Positions 27,812 to 37,921 are shown, numbered from the stretch's first letter. The stretch is DNA of 64,000 bases from Murdochiella sp. Marseille-P8839 (GCA_019753405.1 JAIKLF010000003.1:1-64000), one strand, 5' to 3'. Numbers and translations: made by a program. Notes: generated by a model from the letters alone, not told the origin.

Positions 27812-29239
27812 ATGACTAACCCAAATGCCAAAACGAATGCTGCTCCGGTGGAAAAGCGCGACGGATTTGCCTCCCGCTGGGGGTTCATCCTCGCCTGCAT
27901 CGGTTCCGCCGTGGGCATGGGAAACATTTGGCGTTTCCCGATTTTGGTACAAAAATATGGCGGCTTGACGTTCATTCTGCCCTATCTGCTCTTTGTGCTG
28001 CTCATCGGCTCTACAGGTATCATTGAAGAGTTTGCGCTTGGACGTATGGCCCAAGCCGGCCCGGTGGGGGCCTTCGGCATGGCAACCAAAGAACGTACCG
28101 GCAACCGCCGTCTCGGCGAGGTGTTTGGTGCCATCCCCATCGTTGGCGCTCTGATGCTTGCCATCGGCTATACCGTCGTCATGAGCTGGATTTTCAAGTA
28201 TTGCTGGATGGGCATCAACGGAGAGCTCTACGCGCTGGGAACGGAAATGTCGGCAATCGGCGGCTCCTTCGGGTCCATCGCTCCCGAAGCGGAAACCTTC
28301 GGGGAAGCCCTGCAGATGATGGTCTCCGGCGGCATTTTCGGCGTCGGAAACGGCGTCTGGCTGTTAATCGGCCTTTTCGTGTCGCTCGCGATTATGAGTC
28401 TGGGCGTTTCCGGCGGTATTGAAAAAGCCAACAAGATCATGATGCCGTTACTTTTCGTCCTCTTTGTCGGTCTTGCGATCTACATCGGCACTCTTTCCGG
28501 TTCCGGCGAAGGCTACAAATTCATCTTCACCCTGAATCCGGAAGGCCTTGCCAATCCCAAGGTATGGATTTTCGCCTTCGGTCAAGCGTTCTTCTCGCTT
28601 TCCGTTGCCGGCAACGGTTCCGTCATTTACGGCTCCTACCTGTCCAAGAAAGAATCCATTCCTTCCTCGGCATTCAACGTCGCGCTCTTTGATACCATCG
28701 CCGCCCATCTTGCCGCCTTCGTCATCATTCCGGCCATGGCGGTCATGCTCGGATCCGAAATCAACAACGTGGATGGCGGGCCGGGACTCATGTTCATCTA
28801 TCTCGTGAACGTGTTTAACGGCATGCCCGGCGGCCGCATCGTAGGCATGATCTTCTTTATCTGCGTCCTGTTTGCCGGGGTCACCTCACAGATTAACCTC
28901 TACGAAGCGCCGGTCGCCTTCCTGCAGGAAAAGTTCAAATTTAAACGCATACCTGCTGTCGCTACCATCGGCGTCCTCGGCGCAATCGTTGCCATCATGA
29001 TTCAGCCCTGGACATCCCAGTGGATGGATATGGTTTCGATTTATCTCTGCCCCTTCGGCGCACTCTTGGCCGGCATCATGTTCTTCTGGGTGCTCAAGAA
29101 GGAAACCGCGCTATATGCCGTCAATGAGGGCAGCAAAAAGCCCATCGGCAACTGGTTTTATCCCCTGGGCAAGTACTTCTATTGCGCAGCAGCTTTAATT
29201 GCGCTCATTGCGGGTGCGATTTTGGGCGGTATCGGCTGA
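27812..29239 (+). CDS. Sodium-dependent NSS-family transporter, probably amino acid (tryptophan) importer
   Basis: A 475-residue membrane protein with 11-12 hydrophobic segments. The neurotransmitter:sodium symporter signature GSAVGMGNIWRFP lies in the first helix, with unwound-helix glycines typical of LeuT, TnaT and MhsT. Its gene follows the tryptophanase-like gene by 21 bp and shares the strand and terminator, which suggests import of the lyase substrate. Substrate choice is inference from context. GAGGTG precedes the ATG. Confidence 0.9.
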   Translation: MTNPNAKTNAAPVEKRDGFASRWGFILACIGSAVGMGNIWRFPILVQKYGGLTFILPYLLFVLLIGSTGIIEEFALGRMAQAGPVGAFGMATKERTGNRRLGEVFGAIPIVGALMLAIGYTVVMSWIFKYCWMGINGELYALGTEMSAIGGSFGSIAPEAETFGEALQMMVSGGIFGVGNGVWLLIGLFVSLAIMSLGVSGGIEKANKIMMPLLFVLFVGLAIYIGTLSGSGEGYKFIFTLNPEGLANPKVWIFAFGQAFFSLSVAGNGSVIYGSYLSKKESIPSSAFNVALFDTIAAHLAAFVIIPAMAVMLGSEINNVDGGPGLMFIYLVNVFNGMPGGRIVGMIFFICVLFAGVTSQINLYEAPVAFLQEKFKFKRIPAVATIGVLGAIVAIMIQPWTSQWMDMVSIYLCPFGALLAGIMFFWVLKKETALYAVNEGSKKPIGNWFYPLGKYFYCAAALIALIAGAILGGIG

Positions 29240-29354
29240 TCGCTGATACGCGGATGGATTTCGGCTGAACGCAAAGATGACTTCGCGATTCAACCAATGC
29301 GCTAATTCAACCAAATACGTTATTTCGCATGGAATAGCTGAACTACACCACAAC

Positions 29355-29390
29355 AAAGAAGAGCACCGGGTTTATCTGGTGCTCTTCTTT
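29355..29390 (+). terminator. Terminator of the lyase-transporter operon
   Basis: AAAGAAGAGCACC ... GGTGCTCTTCTTT, perfect 13-bp arms with a 10-nt loop, about 115 bp after the transporter stop. Confidence 0.88.
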
Positions 29391-29515
29391 GCTCCTCTTT
29401 CGTTAGCGCCCGCCTTCTTGCTGTCCGGGCGACTTTTGTTAATCGTTAGCTACACTTTTCAACTTTGATCGTCTACTTCGATTCTTTTCCGTTACTTCCC
29501 TTTCCGACCGGTTAC

Positions 29516-30058
29516 TTACTTCGTCGGAACCAGCAGGCCGTAGTTGCCGGCTTTGCGCTTATAGACACAGCAGATGCGATCACGATCCATATCCAGATAG
29601 AGGAAAAAGTCATGGCCCAGCAGCTCCATCTGATCCACCGCTTCCTCGGCACTCATGGGCAGAATATCAATTTCCTTGGTACGAGCAATATCGACATCTT
29701 CTGGAATTGCTTCTTCCGGTGCGGGTTCCTCTACCTCAGCAAAGTGGATAGCATTCTTGGTGTAACGCTGACGTTCCAGTTTTGTCTTGTATTTGCGAAT
29801 TTGCGAAACCAGGGCACTGATGCAGGCGTCCACCGCATCCAACAACTCGTCCTCTACCTGGTCGGCACGAAGAATGGTTCCTGATGCGGGAATGGGGATG
29901 GTAATTTCACACCGCATTCCGGATTTTTCTTGTGAGACGGTAACCCTTGCCTCCACGTCGTCCTGGAAATATTTGTTCAAACGGGATACCTTCTTTTCAA
30001 TATCCTTCTTCGTGTTGTCGCGCAAATTGATGTTTTTTCCGTAATACGTAATCTTCAT
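29516..30058 (-). CDS. hpf: Long-form ribosome hibernation promoting factor
   Basis: A 180-residue protein. Residues 1-95 are the S30AE/YfiA domain (MKITYYGKNINLRDN, KKVSRLNKYF) that occupies the mRNA and tRNA channel of the 30S subunit. After a Glu/Pro-rich linker (EEPAPEEAIPEDV), residues about 125-180 form the dimerisation domain (EAVDQMELLGHDFFLYLD, GLLVPTK) that joins two ribosomes into 100S particles. The start at 30058 is chosen for AAGGGGG just upstream and for the family N-terminus; an upstream in-frame start at 30082 is weaker. On the minus strand it would normally be followed by secA. Confidence 0.94.
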   Translation of the reverse strand: MKITYYGKNINLRDNTKKDIEKKVSRLNKYFQDDVEARVTVSQEKSGMRCEITIPIPASGTILRADQVEDELLDAVDACISALVSQIRKYKTKLERQRYTKNAIHFAEVEEPAPEEAIPEDVDIARTKEIDILPMSAEEAVDQMELLGHDFFLYLDMDRDRICCVYKRKAGNYGLLVPTK

Positions 30059-30640
30059 GATTTCCCCCTTCCTATTTATCACGTGTTTACCCCAATTTCA
30101 TGAAAACGTTCGCTTTTTGAAAAACTTTTCCCGAAATGAATAAGTGTATATTTTATTTCGTCTTATGCCCCTATCGCAACGAATGAATAAATATGGTTTC
30201 TTTTCCCATTCACTATTCATCCTTCACAGAGTGTGGATATGTGGACAAGATAGGAAATCCGTAGTGGAAAAAGCCTCTTTTCGCCTGAATTGTGCCTTTT
30301 TTATCAACAAGTTATCCACATTCCTGTGGATAAACAAATTATTGATACGCGCTTGACATTCGTCTCGCATTCAGCAGGTCAGAATACGCAATGGAAGGTT
30401 ACACGGGGTACTGCGATAATTATTATTTTTCTTGTTGGTAAAAAAAGGAAGACTACAAGATATAGATTCGATTTCTCTCACGGAAGATGAGACTCAGGTT
30501 AAGATTGCATGAAAATGAGCGACAGTCACTTTCCTAAAAATACGAATGATTTTCACTCCTGTATTACTAAGTAAGTTAGAAACAGTCGTAGCTTTCATTC
30601 TGCCTCTACATCTTCGTTACAGCGAAGGAGGAAAGAGTGC
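30059..30640. other. AT-rich intergenic region with DnaA-box-like sites
   Basis: No gene is visible. It is clearly more AT-rich than its surroundings, including GATAATTATTATTTTTCTTG at about 30415. It contains the DnaA-box-like cluster at 30232-30333 and then runs into the TGTAGAG array at 30641. Confidence 0.6.
30232..30333. promoter_or_regulatory. Cluster of DnaA-box-like 9-mers
   Basis: TGTGGATAT (30232-30240), TTATCAACA (30301-30309), TTATCCACA (30312-30320, perfect consensus) and TGTGGATAA (30325-30333, perfect consensus on the other strand). The last two are inverted, 4 bp apart. No dnaA, dnaN or rpmH is nearby, so a replication origin is not shown. Confidence 0.55.
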
Positions 30641-31005
30641 CGTAGAGGGGTTTCGCCGTTTTCACAGAAACCGCTCTACAGAAAGTCCAACACCTGTAGA
30701 GGGGGTTTGCCGATTTTATAAAATCAACTCTACAGCTGTGTTCGCACCCGTAGAGGGGTTTCGCCGTTTTCACAGAAACCACTCTACACAAAATCCATCA
30801 GGTGTAGAGCGGTTTCATCAAATTCATAAAATCAGCTCTACAGCAATGTCCGCACCTGTAGAGGGGTTTTGCTGATTTCACAAAATCAACTCTACAGCAG
30901 TGTCCGCACCTGTAGAGGGGTTTCGCCGATTTCACAGAAACCACTCTACAACAATGCACGCATCTGTAGAGTGGTTTTCCCTAATTCACAGAATCCCCTC
31001 TACCC
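30641..31005. repeat. Array of TGTAGAG/CTCTACA palindromic repeats (family B, third copy)
   Basis: TGTAGAG or CGTAGAG starts at 30641, 30695, 30749, 30803, 30857, 30911 and 30965, exactly 54 bp apart. Spacers read GGTTTCGCCGTTTTCACAGA and similar. It ends in a run of nine C residues. Confidence 0.95.
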
Positions 31006-31035
31006 CCCCCCTCCATCAAGTACCTTCGAACAAAC

Positions 31036-31068
31036 AAAAGCCGCCGAAGCATGGCTTCGACGGCTTTT
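31036..31068 (-). terminator. Terminator of the peptide transporter operon
   Basis: AAAAGCCGTCGAAGC and GCTTCGGCGGCTTTT arms on the minus strand, about 30 bp after the last gene's stop codon. Confidence 0.88.
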
Positions 31069-31098
31069 CATCAGTACGAGGTGCGATGTAAAACAAAT

Positions 31099-32103
31099 TT
31101 ATTTTTGCAAATTTTTTGTACGCTTTTCGTAGGAGATGAGATATTCGGCTTTTTCACGGTCATTCATAAAGACGAAATGACCGGGAACGAGTTCGCGCAG
31201 CTTCGGCTTCTCGCCAGAAAAATCGCGTGAACTTTCATCATAGATGACAAGCTTCTTGTTCTTCTCAATCAGCGGATCCGGAATCGGCACCGACTGCAAA
31301 AGGGAGCGCGTATACGGGTGCATCGGATGGGCAAAGAGCTCTTCCGTCTCCGCAATTTCCACGATGCGCCCGTTGTGAATGACCGCAATGCGATCGGAGA
31401 AATAGCGCACGACGGAAAGGTCATGCGCGATGAAGAGATAGGTGATTCCCTCCGTATCACGAAACTTGTTCATGAGGTTAAGCACCTGCGCACGAATGGA
31501 CACGTCCAAGGCCGAGATCGGTTCATCTGCGATAATGAAATCCGGACGCATGACGATGGAACGCGAAATCCCGATACGCTGACGCTGACCGCCGGAAAAT
31601 TCATGCGGATAACGCGATTTGTGCTCCGGCAGCAGGCCGACCGAGGACAACGCCTGATCCACCTTTTGAGCGCGCTCCCTGCTGTCCTTATAGAGATGAT
31701 AGTTGTCGAGCCCTTCCGCTACAATGTGGTCGACGGTAGCACGCTCATTCAGCGATGCGGCCGGATCCTGATAGATCATCTGAATATCGCGAACAAGATC
31801 GTGCTCTTCTTTTTTAGAGAGATTGCCATTGATCTTCTTGCCCTTGAAATACACTTCGCCCGCTGACGTAGGATGCAAGCGAATGATGGCACGCCCGATA
31901 GTCGTTTTTCCGGAGCCGGACTCGCCCACCAGAGAGAACTTCTCGCCCTTAAAAATCTGAAACGAGACGTCTTTTACGGCACGAAATTTTTTTCCGTTGT
32001 TGCGGAACGTCACTTCCAGCCCGCGTACGTCGAGGAGAACTTCACGATCATTTTCCGGCTTGGACATTTGCGGATGATTCGTGTTATCAATAGTTGTCGT
32101 CAC
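31099..32103 (-). CDS. oppF: Peptide ABC transporter ATP-binding protein OppF/AmiF-like
   Basis: A 334-residue ATPase. Walker [14 protein letters not shown], signature [10 protein letters not shown], Walker [14 protein letters not shown], and the C-terminal oligopeptide-transporter extension ([19 protein letters not shown]). It pairs with OppD to power the OppBC channel. The start is GTG at 32103, with GGAGG upstream, overlapping the end of oppD by 17 bp; an internal ATG at 32067 lacks a ribosome-binding site. Last gene of the operon. Confidence 0.94.
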   Translation of the reverse strand: MTTTIDNTNHPQMSKPENDREVLLDVRGLEVTFRNNGKKFRAVKDVSFQIFKGEKFSLVGESGSGKTTIGRAIIRLHPTSAGEVYFKGKKINGNLSKKEEHDLVRDIQMIYQDPAASLNERATVDHIVAEGLDNYHLYKDSRERAQKVDQALSSVGLLPEHKSRYPHEFSGGQRQRIGISRSIVMRPDFIIADEPISALDVSIRAQVLNLMNKFRDTEGITYLFIAHDLSVVRYFSDRIAVIHNGRIVEIAETEELFAHPMHPYTRSLLQSVPIPDPLIEKNKKLVIYDESSRDFSGEKPKLRELVPGHFVFMNDREKAEYLISYEKRTKNLQK

Positions 32104-33157
32104 TGTAGTCTCCTCCCTTCGAGGTCATTTGCACCATACGCTCGTGCAGATTTTGGATGACCGCCGGCTTCTCCACCTTCGGCGCATCCGGATGTTCAAG
32201 CCACGATTTGACGAAATGCGTGGGAGTCACTTGGAACATCGGCGGCTCCAGTTCAAAGTCTACCTTCATCGCGTATTGATTGCGCGGGGCAAAGGCATCG
32301 CCCTTGATTGTCTCAAAGAGAGACGGCGGCGTGCCGGGGATCGCAAAGAGATCTTTTTGTCCCGTCCCGAGCTGCGGCAACGAAGAAAGCAAGCCCCAAG
32401 TATACGGATGACGCGGATCGAAAAAGACTTCCTCTGCCGTTCCGTGTTCAATGATTTGTCCGGCATACATGACGGCGACCTTATCGGCCACCTTCGCGAC
32501 CACGCCCAAATCATGGGTAATATAGATGGTCGTAAACTGATATTCCTGCGCAAGCTCTTTGATAAGCTCAATAATCTGCGCCTGAATGGTCACATCCAAT
32601 GCCGTTGTCGGCTCATCACAGATGAGGATCTTCGGACGGCAGGCCAGCGCGATAGCAATGACAATGCGTTGGCGCATACCGCCGGAATACATAAACGGAT
32701 ATTCATCGTAACGTTTCTCCGGATCGTGAATACCGACACGCCCCATCAGTTCAATCGCCAGTTCTTTCGCTTCTTTCTTGTTCTTGCCCTGGTGCTTAAT
32801 AATAACTTCGCTGATTTGATAGCCAATCGTACGCACCGGATCCAAAGAAGTCATCGGGTCCTGAAAGATGGTCGCAATCTTCTTGCCACGAATTTTTTCC
32901 CAGTCTTTATCCGACTTCAGCTCCATCAGGTTTTTGCCTTCAAACCAGATTTCACCGTTTGAGACACGCCCGTTGTTTTCAAGCATTCCGGTAAACGTCT
33001 TCGTAAAGACGGATTTTCCGGAACCGGATTCTCCAACGATCGCAAGAACCTTGCCCTCTTCAATGTCGAGAGAAATATGCCGAATCGCGGTCAATTCGCG
33101 GTCACGCACCTTAAATTTCACTTGCAATTCTTTAATGGACAGGATGTTATTGGTCAT
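32087..33157 (-). CDS. oppD: Peptide ABC transporter ATP-binding protein OppD/AmiE-like
   Basis: A 356-residue ATPase: Walker [14 protein letters not shown], signature [15 protein letters not shown], Walker [14 protein letters not shown], and the C-terminal oligopeptide-binding-cassette region ([24 protein letters not shown]). Length equals streptococcal AmiE. The start at 33157 has GGAGG upstream and lies 10 bp after the oppC stop; the open frame reaches further upstream into oppC but without support. Confidence 0.94.
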   Translation of the reverse strand: MTNNILSIKELQVKFKVRDRELTAIRHISLDIEEGKVLAIVGESGSGKSVFTKTFTGMLENNGRVSNGEIWFEGKNLMELKSDKDWEKIRGKKIATIFQDPMTSLDPVRTIGYQISEVIIKHQGKNKKEAKELAIELMGRVGIHDPEKRYDEYPFMYSGGMRQRIVIAIALACRPKILICDEPTTALDVTIQAQIIELIKELAQEYQFTTIYITHDLGVVAKVADKVAVMYAGQIIEHGTAEEVFFDPRHPYTWGLLSSLPQLGTGQKDLFAIPGTPPSLFETIKGDAFAPRNQYAMKVDFELEPPMFQVTPTHFVKSWLEHPDAPKVEKPAVIQNLHERMVQMTSKGGDYSDDNY

Positions 33158-33167
33158 GATGTTCCTC

Positions 33168-34157
33168 CTATACCATGTGATTGCGGGGATCGCTAGCGTC
33201 TGCCAGTGTCTGCCCGACAATATAGAGCGAAACCGAGATTAACGCGGTTACCGCGAGAGGAATAAGGAACAGATACGGTGCAGAAGTCATATAGAGCGCG
33301 TTCTTTTGCACAATACGCCCCAAAGACGGAATTGCGGATGTCAAACCGACACCAAGGAAGCTCAAGAACACTTCCGTGGAGATAAACATCGGTACATAAC
33401 GCGAAAGAAGTGTCATCAAAACCGATACTAAATACGGCAGGATGTTATTGCGGATAATCTTTGGCGTGCTGGAACCCAGCGTCTGCGATGCCAGGTTATA
33501 CTCACGATCACGAATAATCATAACCTGCACGCGAATAAAGTACGCCACACTAATCCATGTGGTACACGTCATTGCGAAAATCAGAGACCAAATACCATCT
33601 CCGAAGGTATACGCCAACACCATAACCACCAACGTAAACGGAATATTGGAGATGACGTTATAGACTTCAATCATTACGGTATCAATCTTTTTCGAAAATC
33701 CCCAGAACATCCCGACAATGACCCCAATCACCATAACAATCGCTGTCGCAACGAAGGCGATGAAGAGACTCGTGCGCGCACCGGCCCAGACCGCATCAAA
33801 TAAACTCTGGCCAATGTCGTTCGTCCCAAACGGATATTCCCATGACGGGCGCTGATACCATGCCTCACGGTTGTTAATGTTCGGCGCATCCATGTTCTTA
33901 AATCCGGAGAACATCGGCTGAATAAACGCCAGCAGAAATACCGCAAGCATGATGATAAGCATAACGATGGCCACTTTGGACGAAAAGAATTTACGAAAAA
34001 CGCTTCGCCAATAGGAGTAGGCCGGGGCAACAATGTGTTCGGAAGCCGTCTCATCCACCACTTGAGGTTCAAACGCATCAGGAGGAAGCTCCGGAATCGA
34101 ATCCAAGGCTACAGCCGTTCCGGTCGTTTCTTGTACAGAGGTGCTCTTCGTCTCCAT
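33168..34157 (-). CDS. oppC: Peptide ABC transporter permease OppC/AmiD-like
   Basis: A 329-residue inner membrane permease with a cytoplasmic N-terminal tail of about 60 residues and six hydrophobic segments. It carries the OppC N-terminal region (FFSSKVAIVMLIIMLAVFL) and the permease loop NNILPYLVSVLMTLLSRYVP, which contacts the ATPases. Its start codon overlaps the oppB stop (TAATG), and AAGGAGG lies inside the end of oppB. Confidence 0.93.
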   Translation of the reverse strand: METKSTSVQETTGTAVALDSIPELPPDAFEPQVVDETASEHIVAPAYSYWRSVFRKFFSSKVAIVMLIIMLAVFLLAFIQPMFSGFKNMDAPNINNREAWYQRPSWEYPFGTNDIGQSLFDAVWAGARTSLFIAFVATAIVMVIGVIVGMFWGFSKKIDTVMIEVYNVISNIPFTLVVMVLAYTFGDGIWSLIFAMTCTTWISVAYFIRVQVMIIRDREYNLASQTLGSSTPKIIRNNILPYLVSVLMTLLSRYVPMFISTEVFLSFLGVGLTSAIPSLGRIVQKNALYMTSAPYLFLIPLAVTALISVSLYIVGQTLADASDPRNHMV

Positions 34158-35644
34158 TAACGGCCTCCTTTCTTCGCCTGCAGCGAAATACGTGGATCCA
34201 CAATCGTGATCAGAATATCGCCGATAAAGACTGCCGCAACCGCCAAGGCTGTAAAGATAAACGTCAAGGTGATGATCATGTTGTTATTCCCGGCGGTAAT
34301 GGCATCCGGCAGCATTTTTCCCATACCCGGAATACCAAAGACCGTTTCGGTTAACACTGCGCCGGAAATCGCCAAGATAACCGAGTACGGAATCTCGCTG
34401 ACAATCGGAATCATCGCGTTTTTAAAAATATGACGACGCGAAATTTCAATACCGGATAGCCCCTTCGCTTTTGCAAATTTTACGTAATCCGCAGTGGACT
34501 GATCGACCATATAACGACGTACCCACATCATCAAAGAAGGTGTGCTCAACAAACCGAGAATGAGCATCGGCATGATGTACGAGCGCGGATCATGCGGTCC
34601 CAGATGCGTAAACATATCCGGCAAACCGAGATGGATACCAACATACTTCATGAAGAAAATAAATGCCAGAGAAGGCACTGAAATCAGCAAGTTAATATAG
34701 CCGATTCCAATTTTATCCAACAATCCGCCCGGTTTTTTGGACATTGCCACAGCGAACGGAATGGAAAAGCCATAGGTAATGATTAGTGAAATAATGCCGA
34801 AGAAATAAGAAACCTGCACCATAGACATGGATTCCTTAAATGTCTTGGCATCAGCATAGTGATCGTTAAAGCGTCTGGTATCAATCGACGTTAACTTGTA
34901 TTTATACTTTAAGGTATGCTGGTTCACCGGCGACTTCATAGTGACGCCCGTAGGAAAGGTCTGTTGAATCTTTTTATCTCCGCCTTGTCCATCGGTGATG
35001 ACATCCAGTGTCATAATGCCTGGATGTACCGGGAAGGATTCCCCGAAATCCAGTGTAATAAAGTTTTGATGAATGAATGGAAAATGGCCATCCAGGTAAA
35101 TCATATACTTATGCAGGGTACCGGATCCGACAAGAGCCGGCATACCGTTTTGATCTTTCTCAATGTGATACCCGCGCTCCAAATCCGGATTATCCGGATC
35201 CTGAATATAATTCTTATGGTCTCGAACAATCAATCGACCAAAGAAATTCCCAATCAGCTCAAGAGGATTGTAATAGCGATAAGCAATCTTTTCCCCTCTC
35301 AGCGCATCAAACTTGTCCAGCGTCTCCACGGTAAATCCACGCTTCTCTAAATCCTCGATGACTTTTTTCTGTGCGGGACTATCCTCTTTGTCATTGCCTA
35401 TTTCTTCCGGTGTCAAATCGCTGAAAATCTTGTTATTGGGGATGAATTCCAAATAGCCAAGAGATTCCAGTTTTCCGTAGTAATAAATTGTCTTCGCGTT
35501 TCCCGACATTTTTTGCCAGCCGCTGTCTTTCGCAAAAGACTTCGTCTTCGGAATTAACTCAAAAACAATGAGAACGACTAAACTGACAACGACAAGAACG
35601 GAGACTACGGATTTAATGAGACGCGTAATGATATACCTTGCCAT
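34157..35644 (-). CDS. oppB: Peptide ABC transporter permease OppB/AmiC-like with large external domain
   Basis: A 495-residue permease. After the first membrane helix (residues about 9-30) comes an extracytoplasmic domain of about 230 residues before the remaining five helices. Typical OppB proteins are near 310 residues; the long form matches streptococcal AmiC (about 498). The permease loop with HIFKNAMIPIVSEIPYS and the GIPGMGKMLPDAI segment are present. The external domain may contact the lipoprotein receptor; this is inference. Preceded by a strong hairpin between oppA and this gene. Confidence 0.92.
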   Translation of the reverse strand: MARYIITRLIKSVVSVLVVVSLVVLIVFELIPKTKSFAKDSGWQKMSGNAKTIYYYGKLESLGYLEFIPNNKIFSDLTPEEIGNDKEDSPAQKKVIEDLEKRGFTVETLDKFDALRGEKIAYRYYNPLELIGNFFGRLIVRDHKNYIQDPDNPDLERGYHIEKDQNGMPALVGSGTLHKYMIYLDGHFPFIHQNFITLDFGESFPVHPGIMTLDVITDGQGGDKKIQQTFPTGVTMKSPVNQHTLKYKYKLTSIDTRRFNDHYADAKTFKESMSMVQVSYFFGIISLIITYGFSIPFAVAMSKKPGGLLDKIGIGYINLLISVPSLAFIFFMKYVGIHLGLPDMFTHLGPHDPRSYIMPMLILGLLSTPSLMMWVRRYMVDQSTADYVKFAKAKGLSGIEISRRHIFKNAMIPIVSEIPYSVILAISGAVLTETVFGIPGMGKMLPDAITAGNNNMIITLTFIFTALAVAAVFIGDILITIVDPRISLQAKKGGR

Positions 35645-35665
35645 ATTATCTCCTTACTATGAAAA

Positions 35666-35693
35666 GAAGGGGATGAGATTTCTCATCCCCTTC
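35666..35693 (-). terminator. Intercistronic hairpin between oppA and oppB
   Basis: GAAGGGGATGAG ATTT CTCATCCCCTTC, a perfect 12-bp stem 18 bp after the oppA stop, without a long T run. Such hairpins reduce read-through or protect the upstream message, giving more receptor than channel. Confidence 0.75.
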
Positions 35694-35711
35694 CCTCTCC
35701 ATTCTTCTCTT

Positions 35712-37757
35712 TTATTTATTGTTCTTCTCAAACTCTGCAAACGCGGCTTCGTACTGTTCTGTCGTGACCAAATCCGCCTGCGTACGCAGACCTTTGTATT
35801 TGTATTCGCACGGACCGTAATCGCCCATCACGCGAGAGAACGGAACTTCTTTGGTGATGCGCAGCGAACGTGTTTGCATCTGCGTCGGGATGAACAAGCA
35901 ACGCTCAATTAGCTTGGAATCCGCTTTAGCAAATGCTTTGTAACGATCATCCAAGTTGGCAGATACAGCATCCGCTTCGCGGTACAGCTTCTCATATTCC
36001 ATGAAGCCGACTTTCTCTTTGATGTCCTCGTTCAAGATCTTTCCGTCGTCACCAACCGTTCCCAAACCGCAGGCTTCCATATAGTAGCCGGTCGTCGGGC
36101 TATAGATGTCGACGAACGCCTTCGGATCATGATAATCCGGGCTCCATCCGGTATAGGTGGAGATATCATAGTCCATCTTCTCCGGGTCGCGATTCTCATA
36201 GACAACGGCATTGATGGTATCTTCATCGCGCAGCACCAATTCAATGATGATGTTGCCTTCGGTATTCTTTTCGACGGAGTCTTTCATCGACTGTGCTCTC
36301 TTCGTCTGAAGATCCGAGGTGCTGTTAACCATGTTATCCAGATGAATCGGGAACTGTACGCCTTCGGCTTTCGCCGCTTCAATGTACTTCATGGCCTCTT
36401 CTTTGCCATAGAACGGCGCTTGTCCGTCGTGCAGATCACGATCTTCTCCGGTTGCCTCTTTATAGGCTTCCGTTACCAAATCATGATAATTCTTTCCATC
36501 CGAAGTGGAACCGGCGCCCGCAATATTATCGATATTACGCATACTCTGAATTGCCAATTCTTCCGGCATACCGACACCCAGATAGGATTTTACATCGTAA
36601 GCAGCGCGCAGCGCTTTACGGAAGTTATCGTTCAGAATCGCATCATGCGTGGCTTTCGCCTGCGCCTGATCAGTTGCATAGTTGGTATGTTCGAAGGACT
36701 TGCGGTTGTAGTTGAACACAACACCAAAGACCGTCGCGTTCGGCAGACTATAGGACGTTTTGCCTTCATACTTCTTTGTATAGTCCGCAAAGTTCTCCCA
36801 TGACGGATTCAGCGCGGCAGCGTAGTAAACGCCTTTTTCAAAGCCGTTAATCGTCGAATAGGGATCCTGTCCGCCGTCATAGATACGGGTGACTTTGTCG
36901 ACATAAACATGATCGACATCCCAATAATCTTCATTCTTGACCAAAACAGCCTTGGACTTCTCGACGTTCTCGCTCAGAATGAACGGTCCGTTATACAAAA
37001 TCGAATCCAATTCCTTAGAACCGAATTTGCAGTCCTTTTTGTTCGGCGCGCCCAGTTTGCAGCCGTTACCTTTGGATTCAAGGTATTCCTTGTTAATCGG
37101 ATAGAGAACGGTATAGGTGGTCATGGAGTCAAAATACGGAACAGGTGTCGGCTTGCCGTCTTCGCCTTTTTGCATGGTGAACTCCAACGTGGAATCATCC
37201 ACCGCTTTGATGCCGACCTTTTCCCAGGCAGCGTCGCTGAAATCGCTCTTTAAGTAATCTGCATAGCCGTCAATTACGCCAACCAACAGTTCTTTTGCTG
37301 CTGAACCGAATTCTGCGCCGTGACGAACGCCGGTGATAAAGTCTTCCGCCTTTAATTCAGCAAATTCTTCGCCCTGGCTGGTGACCCATTTAACGCCCGG
37401 ACGAAGTTTGAAAGTCCAAACACTCTTATCTTCGTTGGATTCCCAAGATTCCGCCAAAGCAGCCTGCAATTTTCCGTAATGGTCGGTTTCCAAAAGACCG
37501 TCTACTAAGTTGACATTGATTTCATGGTCGCTGGCAAGTGCCGTAACGACGTAGTCCATCGTCTGCACTTCACGGTTGGTCGCAACGGTAATCTCCTTAT
37601 CCGCCGATTCCAACATTTCGCCTGTCTGTCCTGCGCCCGAGGTATCACTCGCCGAAGCATCACCGCCGGCTTGTGAATCATTGTTGGCCGGAGCTCCGCA
37701 TGAGGTCAGTCCCAACAACAGGGCCAAACCCAGGGCAGCAAATTTCTTGCTGTTCAT
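35712..37757 (-). CDS. oppA: Peptide-binding lipoprotein OppA/AmiA-like
   Basis: A 681-residue extracytoplasmic receptor (SBP family 5). The signal MNSKKFAALGLALLLGLTSC ends in a lipobox with the acylated Cys at residue 20, followed by a Gly/Ser/Asp-rich linker. NLVDGLLETDHYGKLQAALAESWE and the KLRPGVKW segment closely resemble streptococcal AmiA/AliA. It captures peptides for the OppBCDF channel encoded downstream. AGGAGG precedes the ATG. The promoter and a T-box-like leader are upstream. Confidence 0.94.
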   Translation of the reverse strand: MNSKKFAALGLALLLGLTSCGAPANNDSQAGGDASASDTSGAGQTGEMLESADKEITVATNREVQTMDYVVTALASDHEINVNLVDGLLETDHYGKLQAALAESWESNEDKSVWTFKLRPGVKWVTSQGEEFAELKAEDFITGVRHGAEFGSAAKELLVGVIDGYADYLKSDFSDAAWEKVGIKAVDDSTLEFTMQKGEDGKPTPVPYFDSMTTYTVLYPINKEYLESKGNGCKLGAPNKKDCKFGSKELDSILYNGPFILSENVEKSKAVLVKNEDYWDVDHVYVDKVTRIYDGGQDPYSTINGFEKGVYYAAALNPSWENFADYTKKYEGKTSYSLPNATVFGVVFNYNRKSFEHTNYATDQAQAKATHDAILNDNFRKALRAAYDVKSYLGVGMPEELAIQSMRNIDNIAGAGSTSDGKNYHDLVTEAYKEATGEDRDLHDGQAPFYGKEEAMKYIEAAKAEGVQFPIHLDNMVNSTSDLQTKRAQSMKDSVEKNTEGNIIIELVLRDEDTINAVVYENRDPEKMDYDISTYTGWSPDYHDPKAFVDIYSPTTGYYMEACGLGTVGDDGKILNEDIKEKVGFMEYEKLYREADAVSANLDDRYKAFAKADSKLIERCLFIPTQMQTRSLRITKEVPFSRVMGDYGPCEYKYKGLRTQADLVTTEQYEAAFAEFEKNNK

Positions 37758-37916
37758 CTTTCTCCTCCTACTCTCCTTGGTTACCGGTTCTTCTTTCTTA
37801 CAACAGTACGACTTAACTGCGGTACCACCGTCTTAGAGAATCCCGAAGACGACCGACATTCGCCGACTCCTCGTTTTCAAAGAAAAAACAACCTCTCTGA
37901 AAACGTTCCGCAATTT
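37758..37916 (-). ncRNA. T-box-like leader of the peptide transporter operon
   Basis: The predicted 158-nt leader contains, on the minus strand, AAGACGGTGGTACCGCAG (core GGTGGTACCGC at 37829-37819), matching the T-box antiterminator consensus that binds uncharged tRNA 3' ends. Upstream is an 8-bp hairpin CGTTTTCA/TGAAAACG. The leader is short for a T-box and no clear stem I specifier loop or U-run terminator is visible. A later CGGTAACC could pair with GGTACCG just before the ribosome-binding site, so control could act on translation. Confidence 0.45.
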
Positions 37917-37921
37917 CTGTA

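Noticed and set aside
30059-30640. Chromosomal replication origin
   Set aside because: DnaA boxes and AT-richness fit, but no dnaA, dnaN, gyrB or rpmH is nearby and gene strands do not diverge cleanly here; kept only as a DnaA-site cluster.
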